Positions 46,501 to 60,800 of a stretch of 64,000 nucleotides of DNA are shown here, in pieces. The DNA comes from Oxyruncus cristatus (taxonomy: Eukaryota; Chordata; Aves; Passeriformes; Cotingidae), in the NCBI GenBank assembly GCA_013399855.1, contig VXAY01005805.1, positions 233,826-297,825 of the forward strand. The letters are read 5' to 3'. The position numbers and the translations under genes were made by a program. Numbering within the stretch: position 1 is the first letter of the stretch; the number at the start of each line of letters is the position of its first letter. The notes below the pieces were generated by a model. It worked only from the letters and a program-made list of their open reading frames with translations. It searched no databases and was not told the DNA's origin.

Positions 46501-48214
46501 CTCCCACAGCCATCACCACGTCTGGTCCATGTGGCTGCACCGTGTCACAACTGGCCCAGCACAGGTAGCCTGACCTTGGATGGGGGAAACATTTCACTCA
46601 TGGCCCTGAAAACTGAACCTGCCCAGGTTGATCCTGGGAACACCTGTCCTCCAGTGGCAGCAGGACACTGCAAGAGAGAGGAGAACAATCAGTCCTTGAC
46701 CCCCAGCTCTCTCCTGCTGCAGAGCAGGTCAACTGATTTGCACAGGTCAGGGATCCGTCCACGAATAACCTCGTGGCTCCAAAGTAGGCTCCGATTGCAC
46801 TTCAGAGGTGAATTTAAACTGACTGATGTTCAAGTTGTTGCTGTCCAGGTCCAGAATTCATGCCAAATGTCTTCAGCTAGAATACTTCATGAACTGTAAC
46901 TTGTCCCTACCTTCAGCACTCAGTGCATGCTGGGTTTCACTGGAAGTGAGCCATTGGGAAAGCTACTCCTTTTTAAAGAAGAAAAAGTCCTAAGATTAAA
47001 ATTAGATTTCAAGTCCAGTGTGTTTCAATCAGTCATGCTGACATTAAACCTGGAAAAATGCTTTTCAGACGGATCGGAAACTTTTCCCAACTTTAAAAAA
47101 ATCCATTCATCTTACAGCTGTGCTGATAAACACATTCCCTGTGGTAACATTCCAAGGACTCTGAAACACCCACATTAGCAAAGCTGCCCAGCAGTCTTCC
47201 TTAAATATCACTCCAATTCAAACAGACTAATTTAAAGAAATATAAATAGACTAATTTAAAGAAAATACAATCTTGTTCTTAGCTGTCCAGTTTTAAATAT
47301 CTAGTTCAAGTGACTTAGTTGATTTAAAAAAAGGATTCAAACAGCAGAAACTTCACCAACTCTTTCACAATTTGCTTAAGCAATGACAGCACTGAAAAAA
47401 GTTGCAGTCAGAAGAATGAATTTTACTTTAATTTCATTGCCTTCAGCCATTGCATGGGTCTTTCGCAATGCATTTCACTCTGTAACACTTCCTGTTACAG
47501 TAGCAAGTGTAAATCACCCCAGTTTTGTTTATAATGTGCAGAAAAAACGTTTCTCATACATGACAATTCCACAACTGGAGGTGAAAACAGGTGGATTTAA
47601 TTTTATTCCCTGTTCCGTCACTGATGGCCATAAAACAGATTAAATAAAATTGCTTGGGCCATCCATGGTCTTAGGGAATCTGTTTTCTTTTACGTCCTGC
47701 CTGGGGCAAGGGGAAAAAAAAAATATTTAATTCAAGTGTTTTTCCTTATAACAAGGACAACGGGAATAATGCAATGCAGTTTTGGGCTCTGAATGTGCAA
47801 CGTCCCTAAAACAAACTGGATCTGTGCAGGGTCTGGAAAACAAAAGGAGGGAAAAAGAAGTGTTGTCTCAAGAAGGAGTTCAGCCCACAGGTCGTGTTGC
47901 CTGGCCCAGAGAGGACAGCCCACACCCACAGAGCAGACCCTGACACGCTCCCCTCCTCTCCTACCAACCATCAGTGCACCCACCAGGACATGGCTCTGGG
48001 ATTTTTTTGGGGGAGTTTCTGCCTGTTACTGTTCAAACGTATCCCAGAACATTTCAGTGCATAGTTTTAGTTTTGTCAGAGTCTACTCACTCTGCTTAAG
48101 AGATGAGCTGAGGAACAACAACAGATTTGAGGCCCAAACCTCAAATGGATTTGAGGCTCCCCAGTGTGAGCAGGGATTACGAGCCAAGGAACCGATGTGA
48201 GACACGGGCAGTAC
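46501..48214. other. Intergenic, no gene recognised
   Basis: Part just after 46500 could be further decayed CR1 ORF2; the rest has only the 24-bp duplication at 47224. Confidence 0.6.
47224..47271 (+). repeat. 24-bp imperfect tandem duplication
   Basis: AGACTAATTTAAAGAAATAT plus AAAT is followed at once by a copy with two or three changes. Two units only. Confidence 0.9.
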
Positions 48215-48455
48215 AGCGGTGGTTTGGAGAGCAGTGCCCGACCCTCAGTGCTCACTCTGGGCCAGAGGAAGGGGACGTGCCACACCTCCTCACAAGCCCG
48301 GGGGGCTGTAGCATCTCCATCCACAGAGGTTTTCAAGATCCACCTGGTTCAAACCCTGAGAGACCTGGTGTGACCCCAGAGCTGACCTGCCTTGAGCAAG
48401 AGGCTGGACAGGGACCTCCTGAGGTCACGTCCAGCCCGAGTCACCCCGTGACCCC
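48215..48455 (+). mobile_element. CR1 LINE 3'-end fragment, diverged
   Basis: GTAGCATCTCCATCCACAGA, GACCTGCCTTGAGCAAGAGG, GGACCTCCTGAGGTCACGTC and CCGTGACCCC follow the plus order of a CR1 3' end with many substitutions. Confidence 0.7.
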
Positions 48456-49084
48456 ATGCCATGGAAGTGCCAGCACCAGCCAGCAGACACAGCTGATCTT
48501 TGACACAGCTGACTTCCTGCACTTATGCAAACACATTTCAGTGCAGGATATATGGCCCATGAGATCTAGAGGGATCATCAGGCTGACTACGTGGACAGCT
48601 TCCTCCCGCTTACACAACCGGTGACTTAGCGCTGAGTTACGCACTATCAATCCTTTCATCTCCAGGAATGAAACACCAGTTTTCGTGGATTTACAGCCCT
48701 TTTCCCAGGACCAAACGCTGTCACTGTTTAGATGTTTTAAGTTATGCTGCAATACCCACTGCTGGTCACACAGTTATTAATATTGTGTTAATTGTGCATC
48801 CATTTTCAGCGCAATTGAGAAAAAAAATAGCTGTATAAAGGTCAGGTCCTGTTTTGCAGCAGGTGACAGCTCTGATCCGACCACGGACACCCATTTCCAT
48901 TGTTATTACTAGCCTTGTACAGGAATGGGATCTGGGAAACCTTCAAAGATCATGGAGAAAAAGAAATATTGAATTTGCAACCCGAAGTATTCCCCCGGTC
49001 TCTGAGGGCAGAAAGAGGAGCCCCATGTTGGCCATTGCAAGAGGTTCATGTACCCTGACAGGGACAACAGCACATGTGAGCAGC

Positions 49085-49260
49085 CCTCGGTGCTCAGGCA
49101 CTGGCACAGCTGCCCAGGGCAGTGGTGGAGTCCCCATCCCTGGAGGGATTTAACAGCCATGTAGATGTGGGGATATGGGTTAATGGTGGCCTAGGCAGTG
49201 CTGGGCTAACGTTGGATCTGATGATCTGAGAGGCCTTTCCAACTTTAACAATTCTACGAA
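49085..49260 (+). mobile_element. CR1 LINE 3'-end fragment
   Basis: GCACTGGCACAGCTGCCCAG, GGTGGAGTCCCCATCCCTGG, GATCTGATGATCTGAGAGGC, CCTTTCCAACTTTAACAATT. Confidence 0.85.
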
Positions 49261-51414
49261 ACCTGTGCGAGGTCATTTGCTTTGGCTGAGGGCAGCTCCA
49301 CATAATTGTTCTACTTTATGATCTGCTGCGTTTTACAGCTTAGGAGTTTCCTGATCTCCCCAAGTCCTATGATAACTTCAAGGTTGCTCTGCTCCTTATC
49401 TCTCCTCATGATTTGATGACAGACATTGGCTTTGCAATAGACAAATGCACGGATAGAAAGACATATATTTTGGTACAATGCTTGAGGAATTACGATTTTC
49501 TGCATGCCACGCTGCTCACTGGCACGTGCACATAGCTCCCTGACAGCAGCATGAGAGGGAAGGACTTGCAGTGCCTGGATTCCTGCAGCCATGTAGAAAG
49601 TGTGTGTCTGTTCACGATCCACCACAGCAGCCAGCAGCACAAGTATTTTTGAAGCAAAAACCGGTAGAAATCTGTCCCAAAGAGTGACATTTCTGGATAT
49701 CTGGACATCAGCTTGGCTCCAACAGGTGTTGGAAAAGAGGCAGTGTCTGCTTCACCTCAGCTGCACTGTTCCTTTCACATGTGGTGGTGATGGTCAGCCC
49801 TCCTTGGCGCTGTGCTTTGAGGAAAAAGAGGAAAACAGCACCAACAAGCAAGTTTTGACAGGACAAGTCCCAGCTTTTCTGAGAGGAGCGTGAGCTGACA
49901 GGAGTGTTTGCTCTTGCTGAGCTCCATCATCCACTGCAGACACATTTTGTGGCCACACTGCACCCAGAAGTGTCACTGAGGCCCAGACACTCTTGCATCT
50001 TCTTTCTTTGCTAGGAGAAGCTCCCTTGGTCAAGATCATGGGCTCCAAACTGACAGAGCAGCAGAACTTGATGAAACTTGACTCCAGCCCCACCGAGGCT
50101 CACGAGCCGTGGTATCAGGCCCACGTGGGGTTGTTATCAAGCTCAAATTACTCAAGAGAACAAGCTATTCAACGAACCTGGTTTGCATCATACCCCTCAC
50201 CCTGCCTTTCCTCTCAGGTCCTTCCCATAAAGTGCCAGAAGTGTTTTCTTGTTGATGGACACGCTGTTCTGAACCCGGTGGTTGCACTTATTTTGCTTTT
50301 CATTGCTTTTGATAAGATACAAAGAAGAGCTTCCCAAACCCCAAATCTCTCCCTTCCCATGATTCAATAAAGTTAGTGGATAAGTTTGTTCCTAGAGGCA
50401 AGGCACAAGGCATGAAAGGCTCTCCTTCCCTAATATCTGCATTTCAATCAAGTTATTCATATCATTAAAGTCAAACTTGCACAGCAAGTTCTGCATACCA
50501 GTAAAAGTGCAATAAACTATTTCCCCTGACTCTGTCCTTTACCAGAGCAGACAGTGAAGGGAAATGCAAGTTATTTGGAGCTTTTGAGCCTTTTTTGTAC
50601 CTCTGTGTTTGCTGATGCTTGACAAGCACATTAATATTTGGCCAAGGCTGTGTCACTTCAATTTTCCTAATACATTGCATAGAAAGAATCAGTGGTTTTA
50701 TTAGGAAAATCTTTGCTGTTTCTTAATGCAAGATGGGATTAAATATATTCCACTGTGAGTCTTGATAGAAAGGAGCCAACCAGCCCTCTGAAATACATCA
50801 CTGAATAACTGACAGGGTTTGAAGACCCCCAGCCCTCCCCACATGTTGTATCCCATAGTTTGTCATTATACAGAGTTAACAGATTCTCTTCATTCAGCAG
50901 GTTCTGGGAAGCAACAGCAAATACCTGACTATTTCCAGTCTCTGAGACCGTGGGACAGACAAGGAAAGCTTCCCAAAATCAACTGGCTGATGCAGATTTT
51001 AGCAGGGTTTTAGAAGAACGGAAGCTCCATTTGTCATCTCTGCTCTCACCAAATGGGAGACAAAGGGAACATTTTTAGGCTTTTGGGGAAATATAAACAG
51101 ATCCTGGACAGACTGGCTGTGTGCAGGCAGTGACTACAAAAAAGGGGAACCCTGAGATTTCCTTGAGAGGGCCTTTTTTAGCCAGCCAAGGGGCTGATGT
51201 AGGATGCTGGAATCTTGCGCATGCTGCCAGCACAGGATCACCCTGCTGTGCCAAGCGCTGCTCCAGGCCTGCACATTCACCCAGGGCCGGCTGGGTTTTC
51301 CAAGCCTTTCTGACTCCCAGCAAGGAGAGGAAGCAGCTCATTGACCCTTTAACCTGCTGTGGGGGAGGATCAGGGGGTGGGGAAGTGAGCGTGGGCTCTC
51401 AGGCTTTGCTGGGC
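49261..51414. other. Intergenic, no gene recognised
   Basis: Nothing recognised. Confidence 0.7.
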
Positions 51415-51840
51415 AGGGAGCACCATGAGGGACAGGGAGCGAAGGCTGGGCACTGGGAGCAGCGCAGGCACCAACACCCACCTGCCCGGAGAGGAGCCCG
51501 AGGGCAGAGCTCAGCGGGGCTGCAGCTCCTCCCGAGGGGCAGCTCCGACCTCTGCTCTGTGTGAGCAGGGACAGGACTCAGGGAGGGGCTGGAGCTGTGC
51601 CAGGGCAGGGTCAGGTTGGATCTCAGGACAAGGTTCTTCCCCAGAGGGTGGTTGGCACTGACCAGGCTCCCCAGGGCAGTGGGCACAGCCCCAAGGCTGC
51701 CAGAGCTCCAGGAGGGTTTGGACAAGGCTCTGAGGGACGGGGGGGATTGTTGGGGTGTCTGTGCAGGGCCAGGGGTTGCACTGGGTAACCCCTGTGGGCC
51801 CCTTCCAGCTCAGGATATTCTATGGGTCTATGATTCTCTG
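51415..51840 (+). mobile_element. CR1 LINE 3'-end fragment, well preserved, GC-rich subfamily
   Basis: GTGTGAGCAGGGACAGGACT, AAGGTTCTTCCCCAGAGGGT, CACTGACCAGGCTCCCCAGG, CCCCTTCCAGCTCAGGATAT and terminal CTATGGGTCTATGATTCTCT follow a common avian CR1 3' end almost without breaks. The best-preserved copy in the window by eye. ORFs across it (for example 51121-51564) are chance. Confidence 0.88.
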
Positions 51841-54800
51841 ACCCAGGCTGTTATATAATCCATGCTACAGACACACTCTAAAAGAACACCCTTGTCTAAG
51901 TGACAAAGAGGCCTCTAAGGGGGTGTCCTGGATGGATCCAGGCTGAAAAAGCCCTGGACTAATGTGATGCACTGGAAGACCCACCTGGAGAGGCTGGTTT
52001 TGGCACAGAAACTCAGATCAGCCTCCTAAAACCCCTTAAAGTTGGAATCATCACATATTTTCCCAAAAAGTGAACACCAAGACACGGTACAAAGGTTATT
52101 TGGTGTATGAGACTTCCCTAAAAAGCTCCTTTACCTTGTGTTTGGGAGATCACCAAGGTAAAGCATGTCCAGAGGAGGAGGGGAAGGCGCTCCTTGGAAA
52201 CCTCTGGCTCTGCTGAGTTTGTCACCCAGGCAGTCAGCACAGAAACCAGCCACAGCCAGCTCAGCCATTGCACTGAGACTCCAGATGCACTCTGAAAATT
52301 TTCCATGATTGGGAATTATCTCCCAAAAGCTGAAGTGGTGTTTTCTGTGAGTCAATCAACATGAAGCCTTTTGCAGTGAAAAGTCATCAAGAAGAGATGG
52401 GCTGATCCCCTTTCTCTCCTGCTGGGAAGGGGGAACTCCAACCAGCGATTGCTCATCTCTTTGTATGGGCACCACAGGGACAGTCCTTGCTGGGAACATG
52501 ACATTTCACCCTTTTTTCCCCAATTTACAGGCATTTTTGGTAGGAGAAAAATTCTTGTGCGTGACTGTCACCACAAAACTCCATATGAGATACGGCTGTC
52601 GTCATCCTCAAGTTTAACCCCCAAATCCTGGAAGTTTGCTGTAAATACAGTGGTGGGGGAGAAGATACACCTTAGCTGACATGTTGCCAAGAAGAAGGGG
52701 AAAACCATTCCTGGCAAGTGGAGGATAACTGTTGGGAACTGATGCAGTTCATGCAAATTCTTCCACTAAGAAGAAAAAGGTCCCTTTCTAAGAAGGATCT
52801 TTATTTACTGAGACTGAACTCTGAAACAAAAGTTACACTCTGTAGACCCAGGGAGAAAATGTCCAGTATTGGTCTAATTCTCAATGCCAAGACAAGGCTT
52901 TTCCATTAGTCTCCCTTCAAATGGAGACCAAGATGAGTGATGGGGCGTGCACAACAGCCTTCTACATCCACCTCTCCTGCTGCAGCTCAGACAGGGCTCC
53001 TCATGGTTTCTCTGCATCTGGGTCCACCCTTCTCACCCTGACCTTCCAGGACCTCTCTGCACTGAGATAAAAGTTGTTTTTCTCGAGCAAAATGTGAGTT
53101 ATCTTGTTGTCAACATGCAAGTGAAAATAAGGAGTGTAAGGGTGATGATTAATAAACATTAGGGCTTCAAGCTCCTTGTGCAAACTGTTTCAAAGTTGGA
53201 GAACTTGAACCAACCAAATCTAAAGACCATTTGCATATTTATGAAGCACTACATGAAAGAAGTTTGGACTTCCAGCTGTTGAATAGGACCACTGAATTGC
53301 CAACCACCCACAACAAGGGCAGGACCGGTTTTCACATCTCCTGGACTCAACCATTTGCCTTCCTTCCAGGATTGGAAGCAGGGGAGAAATGAAGTCACCT
53401 TTTAGTGATTTTCACTTTTCAATACCACCAGCAATCTGAGTTGTCTCCATCTGACACTGTCCCTCTGAAATGGCCTCAGGTCCTCAAGCTGGTCCTCTCC
53501 CAGCTCAAGCCTATTTCTATTCATCCTCACCCTCTCAGAGAAGAGAAAAAACTTCCTTCCATTGGTACTTCTACATCCAGCAGCTGAAAATGAAGTTATT
53601 CCTCACTATTGGCATTCGTGGAGCTAAGACTATTACCCCACTATTAAATTGCCATTTAATAATTATCTTTTAAAAAATCTTTCAATTCAGTCCTTCATTC
53701 TAAAGCTCAGACCAGGAGACATGGGTATATATGGCATTTCCAAAGCCATAGGAAAAACCCCCAATACATGCAGTAAAGCTATTTGCAGACTCAAACTGCT
53801 TGGGGTGGAATTTACGGTCAGTAACTTTGCACAGTGAGACTGAGAACCTGAAGTCCTGCACTCCCTTCCTTTCACAGAGTGTTGGTTACCGGGTACAGTG
53901 CTCAGGTGCAGTGGTCACACCCACCCCAAGCCTGTGATTCACCCTGCACCCTCCATTCTCCAGCGACCTGGACACCTTGCAGGTATTGACATCTCCCAGT
54001 CGTGGTAGAATAAAACACAACATATATCAGGGAGCACGACCCAATTTCCCAAGAGCTGGTCTAGAAGAGCAACCAGAGCAATGAAACCCTGAAGACCTCT
54101 CTAATTATGCGATTTGATTCACAAACCCCACGTGCAGCGTGTGCTGAAGGAAAAACTCCAGCGCTTCTGAGACATTCATCCATCATCCACCTGCTAATCC
54201 CAACAGGATTGCTGGGCTGTCCCAACCGCTCCTCCTCGGTCCTGCATTGCTCAACTTGTGCTGGATTTAAACAGTGACTCAAAATGTAGGCAATGGTTTC
54301 TTCCATGCTGCAAATGCACGTGGGGAGAGGTCAGACGATCCCGCACCGGAGCGCTCCCGCCTGGCTGTGGGAAGGGTTGTTTAGGGAGGGTGGCTCAGCC
54401 TGGCAAAGCCTCAAAACCCCAAGGTCGTTTGGGTGGGGAAAGCACGGAAAAGGCTCGTGGGAGATGAAACACCACTGACACCTGCACGGATACTGACTGG
54501 TCACAAGCCTTCACGGTCCAAATCCATACAGAGCTTCCTGCAGCAAAATTTCAGGTGCTCCAAACTCCCTGGTCGTGGAAAGCCATCGATGGGAGCAAGA
54601 CCACACAATTATTTTCAACCACCTACACTGGTTTCTTCTGAGAACTGGGCACCCTGACTGATCCAGTCCTAGCTCTTTTCTGAGAACTGGACACCCTAAC
54701 TGGTCAGACTGGAAAGCAGGATGGTTCCCAGCCTCCCAGTCACTGCCATGACAGCTCCCCCAAAACCACAGACTCTGGTCACTGGAATTCCCAGAGGCTC

Positions 54801-57800
54801 CCTCTCCCAAGGGCAGGTAACCAGGCAGGTTTACACCAAAACCCTGGCTGCTTTGGCCATGAGTCCCTCAGAAATGGCATCTTTTCCTGAATTATTTTGG
54901 GTGTGAGGAGCTTAACATCATGCCTCCCTTCTTCAGCATGAATTTCTTTGGTTGAGATGCATCATGGGTGCCTTCTTCCAAATTTTTCTAGTTTTCCCTC
55001 CAAAATTTGAAAGTGAACATCCCATTTCTGAAGATACCCTTATATTCCATATTTATATGCCACGGAAGAGGGTTTGTTTCCAGAACTGCCTAGTGCTGAA
55101 GGAGAACCAAAATCAGAGAGGAGGAAGCTGCATGACCTGCAGTGGGAAATCTGTGTTGAACAGATCTGCAGAGTCCAGAAAGCAATTGATAACAGCCTCA
55201 CTTGCATTTTTAACTGATAAGAAAGAAGTAAAACCACAATGTGGTTTCTTTTCAACTCCTCTCAGAAGATATAAACTTTGTAAACCACAACCCAGAACTC
55301 TTACACTAAGGAAAACATCAAAAAAGCACCAAGAAGTCTAAGGAAAACCCCAAGGATAAAAATGAACTTGTTAATTAATGAGACCCTTGATTAACAGTTG
55401 TGTGTGTGCAACATTCCTGCTCTGTCTGTTCCTGTGTCTGACTCACAGGCACTGGACTTCCCCAGAGGATTGAGATATGGCTGCCCTCAGACAGTGACAT
55501 AGAGAGGTTTGCTTTGGTGCTCAGCACTTACTTTAATAAAATAAATGAAAAATTAAATAACCCTGCAGGTGTTATAATTGTCTTTGACTAATATTACCTC
55601 AAATCTGTCACGGGAAAGAAGCCAAGCCGTGTGAACTACAACCTCCTTTACAACCTGTTCCCTTTCCTTATTTAACTCAGAGCAGCTTCAGCTTCTCACC
55701 TGTATTTATTTCACAAGCTGTATGAATGCAAACCTGACCAAAAATCAACGTCACCTTGGTCAAAAATATTTTGTACTGGTGGTTAATTTTACATTTTACA
55801 CCCACAAGCATAACTTCAACCCAGTAGAGCCGAACCACGCCAAAAGCCAACGTCAAACCCCGAATTTACAGCCTGGTCAGTCCTGTATCTGGCTGGAGGA
55901 GACCTTATTCTTCTCTTCCTGGGATTTTAGGATGCTCTGGAAACAGGTAATTATAAAATTAGGGACAAATTATTTCAGGTGTCTCAGTCAGCTTCCGAGT
56001 GCTAATAAAAATGCAGCAGGGAGGAGAATTACAGGGTATACTAATGGTGCTTTTGGTGACCCAGGAATAGCAGTGACTGACTAGGACCTGGGCGATGCAA
56101 AAAAAGGTCAAATCCATCTAGAAATTATCCATTACCCTTCATAGTTTTAGGATTGGCCTATTACAAAATGGAAGTTTATTTTTTTTTCCAATGAAACTAC
56201 CATTTTCTACCATACTGCTGGTATTTTCTGTTTCCTGAGGGTGATTTTGCCAACGAAACTCAGGAGTAAAATGAAGGAGGACAGAGGAGAAGGACAGATG
56301 CTGAATCAGCCATTAACAACACATGAAATTTCCAATTATTTTGCCTACTTGGAAAAGTATTTAAAAAAAAAAAACCAAACAATTCCACCTTAAATATTTC
56401 AAGCTATAACTTCAGATAAATAAATCAACTTCCTCACCTAGAAAACTCTGAGGTCAAGCTATCACTTGCCATTTTAGGGTTCCCTGACAACCCTAACCTT
56501 CACACATAAGAATTCAGGGAGAAAAACCAAAAGGTCATCAAAATACGCAGCACCCAGAAGAAGGAAACAATTTTTCAGTGCTCATCCAATTAAGTACCTT
56601 AATAACATACACAGGACAGGAAAATTGGGAGCTGAAATTGCACTTTACTCTTTCAAACTGATACACTCCAAGTTTCTGTTTTGCTGAGCTTGTACTGAAA
56701 GTACAAGTTATGGAGTTTGCTCTATTTGTGTGTTTGGGGGTAATTTTGAAGAAAGTATTTAAATATAATTGTGAACCAAAACAACTCGGTACAAAATGAG
56801 CTGATTTGGGTAGGTCCAGAAATAGATGTTAATTTTATTTTCTGTAGCAGCCAGGACAGAGGAATACAAACCACTCAACCCTGCTTTTAAAAAGCACACA
56901 AGCAAAAGGAAAAAAAGCAAAAAGCTTCCAAGTTTTGAAGCTTTTTTATTCCAAGGAGCTTCAAACAGCTGCCCCAATATGGTCTAGATCAGGGCTGTAG
57001 AAACAAGCTGTTTTGCTTGGACAGGTTCAGAACTGGGGTCTAAGAACACACACCCTATAAAAACCACAATTCCTACATAAATACAGGCTGTAACAACCTT
57101 ACGAAGTTCAGGTTCACCCATTAGTTGGTGTTTAGAGGGCTTTGCTTCCCAGCTACCAGGGGTTTGCAGGGTCCCATGAGATGCTCCCTTCGCCTCTGTC
57201 AGCCTGTGGGGTGGCAGAAGGACCTTCCCTCACCCCCACAGCCCCACCACAAGCAAAGCAGCTGAGACTTCGTATTTCTCCCCATAAAGCCTCATCCCAT
57301 TTTGATTCCCAGCCTGTGGTTGCAGACTCCACTTCTGCAGTTCACACAGCCAGAGGTGTGAAGCCACGTGCTGGGAATGCAGAGCCATAGGGTGGGACAG
57401 AGCTGATGGCACAACATGCATTCAGGATTTCAGCTTCCCACAGGAGCATCATCCCAAACTGGCAGAGGGACACTCTCTGCTGGCCACAGCCAGCATGAAG
57501 AGGGGTCAGAGCAGCAAGAAATAATTAATTAGCAATTAATTCATTATTAATAATAACTACTCCATTTCTTTATCTGTGCTAGAAACCATTACACACACAA
57601 CAGCTTGGCTCTGCTGTGTGCCTCAAGCAGCATTTCCTTCTGAGAAAGTTAATTAAAAAGCCATTTAAATGGTAGGGAGCAGAGACAGCTAATTTAACCC
57701 ACCACAAAGTCACCCTTCAGCCCACAAAAGAGAAAGGGCTTAAGCAGTGAGAAACTGAGCTTTACCATGCCTGACTGCAGTGTTTCAGCCCACATGGAAA

Positions 57801-60800
57801 ATAAGAAAAGTCTGTATCCCAGATGCATTCCCTAAATGACAGATATTCAGAGTGTACTTTCCCTACTGTCCCTTTCTACTTCCTTCCCTCAGATTCACAC
57901 AGAACCATCCCAAACCAGCTGCTCTCCTACATGTCCTCTGACCAGAGAGCCAAAAAGCAGCACAACCTTTCCACCAGCCTGGAATTAAAAGCACTGAGCT
58001 CCTCCCCAGGAGGAGCCCCACAGACAGTGAGACGGATTTCTGTGTGGAAAAGAACTGAAGTTCAAGCCCTGGGGCAAAACAGACATCTTGGTTTCAGTGA
58101 ACCAAGCTTAATTATTCCAGACTGCCTTAAACTGTAAGAAAAGTGGAGGTCTGCAAGCACAGCTCTAAGAGGGGCTTTGCAAAGCGCTCAGAGCAGCTCC
58201 TGGCAGCAGAAGTGGCTGCAGTGCTCAGCGTGCACTCAGAGATACCCAAACACAGGAGAAATGCATTTAGTAAACACTCAGGATGGGTCTCAGCTCACCC
58301 AACCCTATCAATGCAGAAGTTAAACAATGTGGTCCTGCAGGCTCCATCTCTGCTCCGTAGGTAAGAGAGGGATGTGCTCAGAGGGTGAGTCATCCCACTC
58401 GCAGACAGATGTTCAAGATGTGTGGTATGGGCCTCGTTTAGACAAGACTTTCTTTCAGATGGTTAAATTTAGACTGAATTAATTCTCTCCAACCATTATC
58501 TCACCCCAAACCTGTGAAATCTTGCCCCTCTTAACACTAAGACCTCAGGAGATGTGCTCATGTGCACGTGTTGGCGTTTCATCATCACTGAACAGACAGT
58601 TCAAAATCCACTGTTGATTCCATTCGTGCCACAGGCCGCTTCCAGTGGTGAATTAGTCATCCTGAAAGTTTCTGAGGCAAACACCAAATTCCCCTTTTCT
58701 ACACCAGCATGCACCAAGCTGAGACTGATTTCCAGCAGTATTGACTGTCTTAATGACTTCAGATTAAGATCTTTAAGAAGCACACAATATGCTCAGTTCT
58801 GCAGTTGTGACACATGTTAAAATCACTAAAATATATGAGCTGGGTCACCCAGGACCCACCATCACTCTTCTCTAAAAAAGCTGCTGGAGGAGCAGGTCCT
58901 TTTCAAGACCAAGGGCTCAGCATTCTCCTTATTATCTCAGTAATCAAAATATCATTTATTGAATCCAACTGTGTCATGAAAATGGTTCATTTCAGTGAAC
59001 TGCCCTCAAAGCAAACCCAGCACAGGGAGCCTCGTGGTTTTGAGGCTCCATGACCAAGCACACAGCTCACCCTCTTCCAAATGAAAAGAAGGAGGAGCAG
59101 CTTGGTGGGAGGAGGAAGTTTTATTATTTCTAGTCTGTATGTGATAATGTCTTTTTCAAAGAGTTTCCATGGAAGAGAATGGCTGAGTTTTACCCCAGTC
59201 TCATGGACACTTGGATGTGGTGCTCCAGCCTAGACAGGCACTCCTGCAGCCATGGCTTGAGGGGATGTGAGGTATCACTTTACTTCATCACAAAATCGAG
59301 TTTCTTTAGTGTAACTGATTTAATAAAGCACCGAGAAGACACCAGAGCTTATTGTTTATTTTAACCACTGACTGCTTTGTAGGAGGCCTCCCCAGAGATG
59401 AAAGCAAGTCTCCAGTGAGAAGAAGGGACAGAGAAGTTCTTTCTTTCAGTTCCTTCGGGAGCTGCCGCCAAGTGTCATGATTATGGTAAGAAATGCTGCT
59501 GAGAAGAGCAGGAGATGTTGAGCAGAGGCAGAAAAGGAGGGTGGCTTTTCCCCCACTAAAAGTTGATTCTTGTCAGTGAGGGTGTGAACTGCAGTGCCAC
59601 ACGCAGAAAACCAGAATTAAAACCCTTCTCAACACAGCTTACACCTACCCCTTCCCCGCCCCAGCGGTACCTTTGGACTGGAGGACACCCCTGCCACTAG
59701 GAAGCAGTTTCCCCCACTAGTTGAAAGCTGAGTCCAGGTCATGACAGCGAGCACAGAGAAGCAGAGCCGCACGTCAGATCCGTGCTGGGTCACACTGGGC
59801 ACCCAAGGGAAAGCGCTCGGTGGCTCCCACCCATCCCCAGGGTGTGGCTGGGGTAAATGCACACCACCACACAAACATCACATCCATTTCAGTGGGTTCT
59901 TGTCTCTATTTAGCACCTCAGCCCTGAAAAGGCTGCTGACTCAAGAGTTCAGTATGTGCCAGCCAAAACCGGGCCAGCGGCGGTGGCTGCGAGTTCTCAT
60001 CTGGGCACGTAGAAGAATCTGGCTGGGAAATTGTCTCAGTGAACAGACAGCAAAATCATACTCTAATTTTGCCCAGAATAATTAAGTAAATGAATTAATT
60101 GTATAAAATTAATTACTTGTGCGTGAATCATTAAAATCCATGTAGGGAGCATCAGTTCAGTGCGAGCTGTATTGTATTTCACATCTTTTCATTGCTTCCC
60201 TCTCCGGGGGATGAAAGGAAAATTAAGTATGGTACACATAGCCAAAAAAAAGAAATTATCTATGGCCAGAAAACCTCAGTTCTGGCAGTTCTGGAGGGAA
60301 GTCAGCTGAGGAAGTCTTGTCTTGGGTCAGCTTTGACAATAAGAATAAGCAGTCACAGGAAGGTGCTGTGCTGCCGAACTTCAGGGTTAGTCTCAGATTC
60401 CCAGCTCTGTTGTTTGCTCAAATTACAACTCTGCCAAAACCAAAGCACACTCATGTCAATGCTTCCATCTGTACCTCTTCAAAGCCATTTTTTTCCTTCT
60501 CCCTTCCCCTCCATTTTTCCACAGCCTCAAGCTTCAAGAGACTTGCTTTTTTTTTTTTTTTCTGACTTTCCCGCACCTCTTTCCTTTGTAATTTTCTTCC
60601 CCTTGAAAGAATGCATGGAGGCTGAAAACCAGGCTTGAGGAGGAGTTTGAGAGAGCTCAGCCTCTCTGCCGAGGGCTGGATGCCTCCAGCTGAAGAGAAA
60701 ATTTCTCCTACTCAGTTCTCCCCTCAGCTGGCCCGCGGAGCACCAGAGGACTCCAGGGGAGAACCCCTGTTGTATCATCTCCCTCGTCAAACCAAACACA

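Noticed and set aside
51121..51564. 147-codon plus-strand ORF
   Set aside because: Runs into a CR1 3' end; GC-rich and without domains.
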